The notes beneath the pieces were generated by a model. The model saw only the letters and a program-made list of their open reading frames with translations. It was not told the origin of the DNA and searched no databases. From Armatimonas sp043757465 (GTDB taxonomy: Bacteria > Armatimonadota > Armatimonadia > Armatimonadales > Armatimonadaceae), in NCBI RefSeq assembly GCF_043757465.1, contig NZ_JAYVPL010000023.1:1-64000 (forward strand): DNA of 64,000 nucleotides. The letters run 5' to 3'. This document shows, one piece after another, positions 59,140 through 64,000 of the stretch. The position numbers and the translations under genes were made by a program. Within the stretch, counting starts at the first letter, position 1; each line of letters begins with the position of its first letter.

Positions 59140-60111
59140 ATGGAACTCACTCCCGCCGACCTGGGCGACAGCCGCGCCATCGCACTGTTTCAGATGCGTG
59201 CCGCGCAAGTCAATGCCAGCCAGCGCCCATCACGACGATTGCACAATGCGCTCCTGCCCGTAGGGAAGTCCACGCTTCTCTCGCGGATGTGGGCCAAGGA
59301 AACGGGCCTGACAGGAGAGGCTGCCCAGACTGCGGTCAATAGCGCGAGCCGACCGCTTTACGGAATCGCAGGTGGGCTGGGGGGAGGCTGGGGATTTGGT
59401 TTCGGCTTCCCTGCACTCTTGATGGCGGCTCAGGCAGGACAGCGCCCGGAGATGCTTATCATGGCAGGGATTTTCGGGGCGATGTCGCTCACCGGCTTTG
59501 GGATCGCGACATTTTTACCTGGGAATCTGGTGCGTCGCTGGGGGAAAACCCCTCTCAATGCCCACGAACTTGACACCCTCCTGGCACAAGAAGAAGACGA
59601 GTTAGAGCGTTCCTATCTACTGCTTATTCGAGAAGCACTTGACCAACCAAGTCTCCCTGATGCCGCCCAAAAAGAGCTGAAAGAGGCCATTAAAGTGCTT
59701 GGTATGGCGCTGGATCGCCTCCCTCCGGCTCCGGCAGAAACTGCGAATCGGAACACGGAGGGCTTGCGAAGCGAGGCGGAAGGACTACGTCAACAGGCAC
59801 TTACGGAGACAGATCGAGTGGCATCGGAGTCCCTGGAACGACGGGCGGATGCCTTGGAGCGAAGCGCCAGTGCTATGGAGAAATCGGCGACGTTCCTACG
59901 GCGCAATAGCCTGCTGAGACAAGAACTCCAAGCACAGCTCGAAGCCCTGCGACTAGAGCTTGGCTCAACGAGTGTAACGGGAGCGGACGTGGGTAGTTTG
60001 GCGCAAGTCGCAAGTGTTGCGCGCGGCGTAGCACGGGAAGCGGATGCTCTAGCGACGGCAAGAGCCGAGCTGGACACACCACAGCTTCAGAAAGTAGGGA
60101 TTAGTTCGTGA
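59140..60111 (+). CDS. membrane-associated coiled-coil protein, paralogue A
   Basis: 323 residues. Two hydrophobic segments near residues 70-125 with Gly-rich motifs (GGLGGGWGFGFG) form a hairpin; residues 145-323 are a long charged helical region, probably a coiled coil (SEAEGLRQQALTETDRVASESLERRADALERS). It resembles the next gene, which begins with the same MxLxPxDLG pattern and has similar helical spacing, so the two are likely paralogues by duplication. The ATG 59140 is 10 nt after the previous stop; the longer frame from 59065 is rejected. Confidence 0.6.
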   Translation: MELTPADLGDSRAIALFQMRAAQVNASQRPSRRLHNALLPVGKSTLLSRMWAKETGLTGEAAQTAVNSASRPLYGIAGGLGGGWGFGFGFPALLMAAQAGQRPEMLIMAGIFGAMSLTGFGIATFLPGNLVRRWGKTPLNAHELDTLLAQEEDELERSYLLLIREALDQPSLPDAAQKELKEAIKVLGMALDRLPPAPAETANRNTEGLRSEAEGLRQQALTETDRVASESLERRADALERSASAMEKSATFLRRNSLLRQELQAQLEALRLELGSTSVTGADVGSLAQVASVARGVAREADALATARAELDTPQLQKVGISS

Positions 60112-61043
60112 ACCTGAAGCCCAATGATCTGGGTAAGACTCTGGGAGGGGCACTCATTAGACAGCGTGGAGGAACCACGGATCCCGAAGCGGAGCGACGA
60201 CAGACCCTTCGGTCAAGTGGTGTGGCTGCGGCCACCAGCATCGGTGTCGGAGTCATCAACAACAACCCGGTGATGGGCCTGATTGTCGGAGCGCTTTCCA
60301 GTGGTGCAATCGTGCTCTTCTTGCCCCGGATGCGAAAAAAACAGCTCTATGAGACCCCCGTGACGGGGGCGGAGCTGGCTCGGCTTCGGCCACAACGCAC
60401 CCAGACTGTGGCAATACCGACGGTTCTGGACACGATTTTCTCAACACTCCTGGGCCAGCCGCTGCCCCAACTACCCCAAAAACACACCCTGGAAGATGCG
60501 TACTTTGAGCTTCTGGCGGAAGTGCAGGCGCTGAGTGTTTCTCAGGTGGAGGCCGAAGCGGAGCTGCGCGACACGATCCGAACTCTCAGTGATGCCGTGG
60601 CTGCGCTTCCCGCCACCGCCCCCATAGATGAAGACGAGATTCGAGAGCTGGTCGCCGATGCCGAAGGACTTCTCTTCCGCTCCAAGCGTGAGACGGATCA
60701 GATAATCGCGGAATCACTGCACCGACAGGCTGAGGCGGCAGTCAGGCGGGCGCGAGCACTTCAGAACGCGTCCAAGCTGGCACGACGTACCCGGACTCTG
60801 CGTGAGGAAGTCTACCGGCAGATCGGGGCACTGCGCACATCGCTCCCCTCCTACTCCCAGGCGTCCCAGAGCGTGGCGACAGGTCGTATCCAGGAGCTCG
60901 CCGACTCCGTCAACCGCGTCGCGCAAGATGCCGCATCGGTCGTGGCAGCACAAGAGGAACTTGTCCAGACTCTGGCCCCGGAGTGGCGCGTCCGGACTAC
61001 CGTCGAGGAAACCACACCTCAGATTCAGCGCCTGGGCCGCTGA
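60108..61043 (+). CDS. membrane-associated coiled-coil protein, paralogue B
   Basis: 311 residues. Starts LKPNDLGKTLGGALIRQ; a hydrophobic hairpin lies at about 35-75, followed by helical coiled-coil stretches (130-310: ELLAEVQALSVSQVEAEAELRD, ESLHRQAEAAVRRARALQNASKLARRTRTLR). Overlaps the previous gene by GTGA. The last gene of the operon, which ends immediately before the convergent SLH gene (0-nt gap). Confidence 0.6.
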   Translation: MNLKPNDLGKTLGGALIRQRGGTTDPEAERRQTLRSSGVAAATSIGVGVINNNPVMGLIVGALSSGAIVLFLPRMRKKQLYETPVTGAELARLRPQRTQTVAIPTVLDTIFSTLLGQPLPQLPQKHTLEDAYFELLAEVQALSVSQVEAEAELRDTIRTLSDAVAALPATAPIDEDEIRELVADAEGLLFRSKRETDQIIAESLHRQAEAAVRRARALQNASKLARRTRTLREEVYRQIGALRTSLPSYSQASQSVATGRIQELADSVNRVAQDAASVVAAQEELVQTLAPEWRVRTTVEETTPQIQRLGR

Positions 61044-61613
61044 TTATTTCGCGAAGCGTGAGTCGGGCGACATGGTGGTCACCTTCTCCAGAGAGCGAGC
61101 AATCATTCCTACAAGAAGCTGCGTCGTCTCCTGAGCGGTGATGGCCTTATCTGCCTTCTTCACCAGCGGGGATGTCTGCGGCAGGTAGCCCGCCTGCACC
61201 AGCTCTGTCACGGACTTTACGGTAGCAGGACGCCCTTCAATCCACGCGGAAAACCCCTCCGCCCAGCGCGCAAGCTCATTGCCGGTGATAGCTTGTTCAC
61301 CACTAAATCGGGGGGCCTCTACCAGCGAGACTCCCCGCATGCTCAGCCCGACAAGGCTCTTGCTCGCCCAGTGGTTGCCGGGGACGTCTGGGTAGTTCTT
61401 CGCCTTGCTCGGGTTGGGTGCTAGATTACTCTTTCGACCAGGCTGAACCTCATGTTTGCTACGACGTGGCTGTGCCACAGAGGCCTCGACATGGGTAAGC
61501 ATCTCAAACAAAATCACTACCGCCTCGTAGCGCGTCACGGACTGAGCAGGTTGGTATCCGGGCACCGCTTTACTCTGCCGACCGTCACTATGGTTATGTT
61601 CGTCTTTTTGCAT
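61044..61613 (-). CDS. SLH-like protein lacking a signal peptide
   Basis: 189 residues from ATG 61613, 19 nt after the mreB stop. NYPDVPGNHWASKSLVGLSMRGV is a clear SLH motif start; PAQSVTRYEAVVILFEML is the end of a preceding SLH unit, so there are about one and a half motifs. There is no signal peptide in the chosen start or in the longer frame, so anchoring to pyruvylated polymer is doubtful; it might be cytoplasmic or a shortened copy. It is the third gene of the murA-mreB unit. Its stop is adjacent to the convergent coiled-coil gene. Confidence 0.6.
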   Translation of the reverse strand: MQKDEHNHSDGRQSKAVPGYQPAQSVTRYEAVVILFEMLTHVEASVAQPRRSKHEVQPGRKSNLAPNPSKAKNYPDVPGNHWASKSLVGLSMRGVSLVEAPRFSGEQAITGNELARWAEGFSAWIEGRPATVKSVTELVQAGYLPQTSPLVKKADKAITAQETTQLLVGMIARSLEKVTTMSPDSRFAK

Positions 61614-61632
61614 ACCTAAGTCCCTAATCTCT

Positions 61633-62658
61633 TTACTCGTAGCTCCCACTGATATTTTGGCTGCTGCGGATGGCATCGAATTCCTCCAGAGCGCGCCCGG
61701 TGCCAATGGCGACACATGACAGGGGATCATCGGCCACATGCACAGGAATCCCGGTCGCTAAAGCCAGCAGGCGATCCAGCCCCCGCAAGAGCGCCCCACC
61801 GCCTGTGAGCATCATCCCACGCTCGATAATATCTGAGGAGAGCTCTGGCGGAGTTTGCTCCAGAACGGCTTTAACACGATCCACAATCTGTGAGATAGGC
61901 TCGGCCAGCGCTTCCCGGATCTCATCACTGGTCACCTCGACGGTCTTGGGGAGCCCGGCCACTAAGTCGCGGCCCTTGACCTCCATCCGAAGCTCCTGCT
62001 CCAGCGGGAACGCAGACCCTACACGAATCTTAATGTCCTCTGCCGTCCGGTCACCGATCATAAGATTGTAGGAGTTTTTAATGTGCCGAATGATGACCTC
62101 ATCAATCTTATTGCCACCGACGCGCAGGCTCTTGCTCACCACGATTCCCCCGAGAGAGATGACGGCGATATCGGTGGTGCCACCGCCAATATCCACCACC
62201 ATATTGCCCCCAGGAAGCGCAATCGGCAGCCCTGCCCCAATCGCCGCTGCCATGGTTTCCTCAATGGTGGCCGCCACGCCTGCACCAGCCTCCTCGGTCG
62301 CCTGCAGGACGGCACGCTTCTCAACACTCGTGACACCGGCGGGCACACACACCAGAACACGTGGCTTGAAGGGCCCCCGACGCCCTACCACTTTACTGAT
62401 CAAGGCGCGTAGCATCTCGCGGGTGGTGGAGTAGTCCGCAATCACGCCATCTTGCATCGGGCGGATTGCGATAATGTTACCAGGAGTTCGCCCCAACATC
62501 AGTCGCGCCTCCTCCCCCACTGCCTTGACCTTTCGGGTCGTTTTATCAATGGCCACTACGGAGGGCTCCCGCAGGACAATTCCTTTACCGCGCTGATAGA
62601 CCAGAATATTGGCCGTGCCCAAGTCGATTCCTATCTCCTGAACCAGTCGAATCTTCAC
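61633..62658 (-). CDS. mreB: rod shape-determining protein MreB/Mbl
   Basis: 341 residues. Actin-like ATPase signatures: GIDLGTANILVY (phosphate 1), DIGGGTTDIAVISLGG (phosphate 2), and MLTGGGALLRGLDRLL (adenosine). It forms filaments at the inner membrane that guide the elongation cell-wall machinery. The GTG at 62658 overlaps the murA stop (GTGA). mreC and mreD do not follow, so this may be an Mbl-type paralogue. Confidence 0.95.
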   Translation of the reverse strand: MKIRLVQEIGIDLGTANILVYQRGKGIVLREPSVVAIDKTTRKVKAVGEEARLMLGRTPGNIIAIRPMQDGVIADYSTTREMLRALISKVVGRRGPFKPRVLVCVPAGVTSVEKRAVLQATEEAGAGVAATIEETMAAAIGAGLPIALPGGNMVVDIGGGTTDIAVISLGGIVVSKSLRVGGNKIDEVIIRHIKNSYNLMIGDRTAEDIKIRVGSAFPLEQELRMEVKGRDLVAGLPKTVEVTSDEIREALAEPISQIVDRVKAVLEQTPPELSSDIIERGMMLTGGGALLRGLDRLLALATGIPVHVADDPLSCVAIGTGRALEEFDAIRSSQNISGSYE

Positions 62659-63968
62659 ACCGCCTCCACTCTCTTACCGAACTCATCTTCGCGCCAAATA
62701 TCCGCTCCCACAGAGGCTAGTTTCTGCGTAAAGCACTCGTATCCCCGGTCTATGTGATGGACAGAGAAAACCCGGGTCGTTCCCTGGGCAACCAGACCTG
62801 CAAGCACCATTGCCGCCCCTGCCCGAAGATCCGATGCCTCAACATCCGCCCCTGAGAGGCTCCCAACGCCTGTAATGACGGCTGTTCGCCCTTCCCAGCG
62901 GGCCTTTGCGCCCATTTTGATGAGCTCATTGAGATAGCGGAACCGGCCTTCGTAGACCGTGTCCGTTACCATCGCAGTCCCTTCCGCAAGGCTCAGGAGC
63001 GTGGCAATCGGCTGCTGAAGATCGGTAGGGAAGCCAGGATGCGGCATGGCTGTCACATCGGTTGCCTTTAGGCTATGACCAGGGTGCATCACACGGACTC
63101 CGTTGGATGCTTCCTCAATAACGACCCCCATCTCGGCAAGTTTCATCAAGATCGGACGCATTTGTGCGGGATTCGCGCCCTCCAAAAAGAGATCCCCCCC
63201 AGTAATCGCAGCCGCCATCGCTAGGGTTCCGCCTTCAATACGGTCAGGAGAGACGGTAAAATCCACGCCGTGGAGCGCCTCTACCCCTTCCACCGTGATC
63301 ATGCCCGTCCCGTGGCCCACGACATTTCCGCCCATCGCGTTGATCAACTGAGCGAGGTCTTCGACATCGGGTTCCTGCGCCGCGTTTTCGATGATGGTGG
63401 TTCCCTTGGCCAGCGAGGCTGCCATGAGAAGATTCATTGTCGCTCCCACCGACGGTTTGTCCAGGTAAACCTGCGCCCCACGCAGCCCCTCCGCAGGAGC
63501 TTCGGCGAAGATATACCCCCCACTCTCATCAATTGTCGCACCAAGCGCCATCAGGCCCTTCAAGTGAAGATCATACGCGCGGGCCCCAATATTGCAGCCC
63601 CCCGGAGGTGCCAGCCGAACCCGTCCCTGACGCGCTAGAATCGGCCCTAGGAGCTGTAGAGAGCCACGCATCCGCGTCACGAGCTGGTCGGAAGGCTCAA
63701 ACGACGTCAAGTGAGTCGCATCGAAGCGTATATTTTTCTGATCCTCGGAGAACTCGACCTCCACCCCAAGTCCGCGTAGGATGGTCGCCATGTTCGCGAT
63801 ATCACTGATCCGTGGAACGCGCCTAAGCCCTGTCACGCCTGTGGAGGCAAGAACCACTCCCGCCATAAGGGCCAGCGTGGCGTTTTTCGATCCCCCCACG
63901 GTAACCGTTCCGCGAAGTGCCTGACCACCTTGAATGACGATACGCGCCTCTTGTGGGGTCGGCTGCAT
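62655..63968 (-). CDS. murA: UDP-N-acetylglucosamine 1-carboxyvinyltransferase
   Basis: 437 residues. VGGSKNATLALMAGVVL at the start, the catalytic Cys in PPGGCNIGARAYDLH, and later EGFP-type repeats of the EPSP synthase fold (GFPTDLQQPIATLLSLAEG). MurA transfers enolpyruvate from PEP to UDP-GlcNAc, the first committed step of peptidoglycan synthesis; fosfomycin targets that Cys. The ATG at 63968 fits the family start; the frame stays open to the window edge (in-frame GLEFGRRM), so a few more residues are possible. It overlaps mreB. Confidence 0.95.
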   Translation of the reverse strand: MQPTPQEARIVIQGGQALRGTVTVGGSKNATLALMAGVVLASTGVTGLRRVPRISDIANMATILRGLGVEVEFSEDQKNIRFDATHLTSFEPSDQLVTRMRGSLQLLGPILARQGRVRLAPPGGCNIGARAYDLHLKGLMALGATIDESGGYIFAEAPAEGLRGAQVYLDKPSVGATMNLLMAASLAKGTTIIENAAQEPDVEDLAQLINAMGGNVVGHGTGMITVEGVEALHGVDFTVSPDRIEGGTLAMAAAITGGDLFLEGANPAQMRPILMKLAEMGVVIEEASNGVRVMHPGHSLKATDVTAMPHPGFPTDLQQPIATLLSLAEGTAMVTDTVYEGRFRYLNELIKMGAKARWEGRTAVITGVGSLSGADVEASDLRAGAAMVLAGLVAQGTTRVFSVHHIDRGYECFTQKLASVGADIWREDEFGKRVEAV

Positions 63969-64000
63969 CCGACGCCCAAACTCCAGACCTAATGCGGACT

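Overview
The window looks like chromosomal DNA of a high-GC, densely coding bacterium, probably an Armatimonadota-type organism. This is inferred from three things: a DUF5693 membrane protein next to CsaB (the pyruvylation system for SLH-anchored surface layers) together with an SLH protein; large surface proteins with signal peptides; and a promoter style in which a TANNNT -10 box sits only 5-10 nt before the start codon. No 16S rRNA is present, so the phylum is not proven. There are no phage or insertion sequences and no CRISPR array.

Layout. 1-9.6 kb: a flavin reductase-like gene diverges from an envelope operon (M48 peptidase, DUF5693, csaB, large outer-surface protein), followed by PAP2 phosphatase and tRNA-Ser(GGA). 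9.6-14.3 kb: PIG-L deacetylase, DUF5658, an orphan peptide ABC ATPase pair, and infC, which appears to start at AUA. 14.3-19.2 kb: ankyrin protein and PQQ-type propeller sharing a bidirectional -10 element; ispD, a PIN-TRAM membrane protein and a solitary atpC. 19.3-25.8 kb: glycosyltransferase, a four-gene FKBP operon and a two-component system. 25.9-32.6 kb: trxA, M24 peptidase, a GH109-like oxidoreductase, lysS, a sorbosone dehydrogenase-like protein and a small hydrolase. 32.6-33.8 kb: a DUF6932 nucleotidyltransferase-like gene with an XRE partner, whose 5' end is frameshifted by a perfect 32-bp tandem duplication, followed by an AT-rich stretch. 33.8-42.3 kb: DUF1992, threonine aldolase-like, ThiF/MoeB-rhodanese, ankyrin, NurA-like, NarL regulator, DUF4476 and YcaQ-like genes. 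42.4-46 kb: an ABC exporter with a TPR protein. 46-50.5 kb: GH127, esterase, VOC and DUF1080 genes. 50.6-51.5 kb: a strong selenoprotein candidate. 51.5-55.6 kb: an AAA ATPase with two LolA-like proteins, an ADP-ribosylglycohydrolase and DUF937. 55.6-57.3 kb: mgtE with a long leader that encodes a 31-residue peptide. 57.3-61 kb: a four-gene VWA/coiled-coil membrane operon. 61-64 kb: murA, mreB and an SLH-like gene.

The strongest lead is the thioredoxin-fold gene at 50609-51517. Its reading frame runs through a single UGA (residue 58, in a C-x7-U motif), and a perfect 8-bp hairpin with a G-first 3-nt loop lies 25 nt downstream, which fits the published bacterial SECIS rules. Other leads are the reversible-looking 32-bp duplication in the toxin-like gene, a set of two-copy microduplications (13-32 bp), systematic leaderless promoters including symmetric divergent ones, the AUA start of infC, and the mgtE leader peptide. 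All functional calls are from reading motifs; no database search was run.
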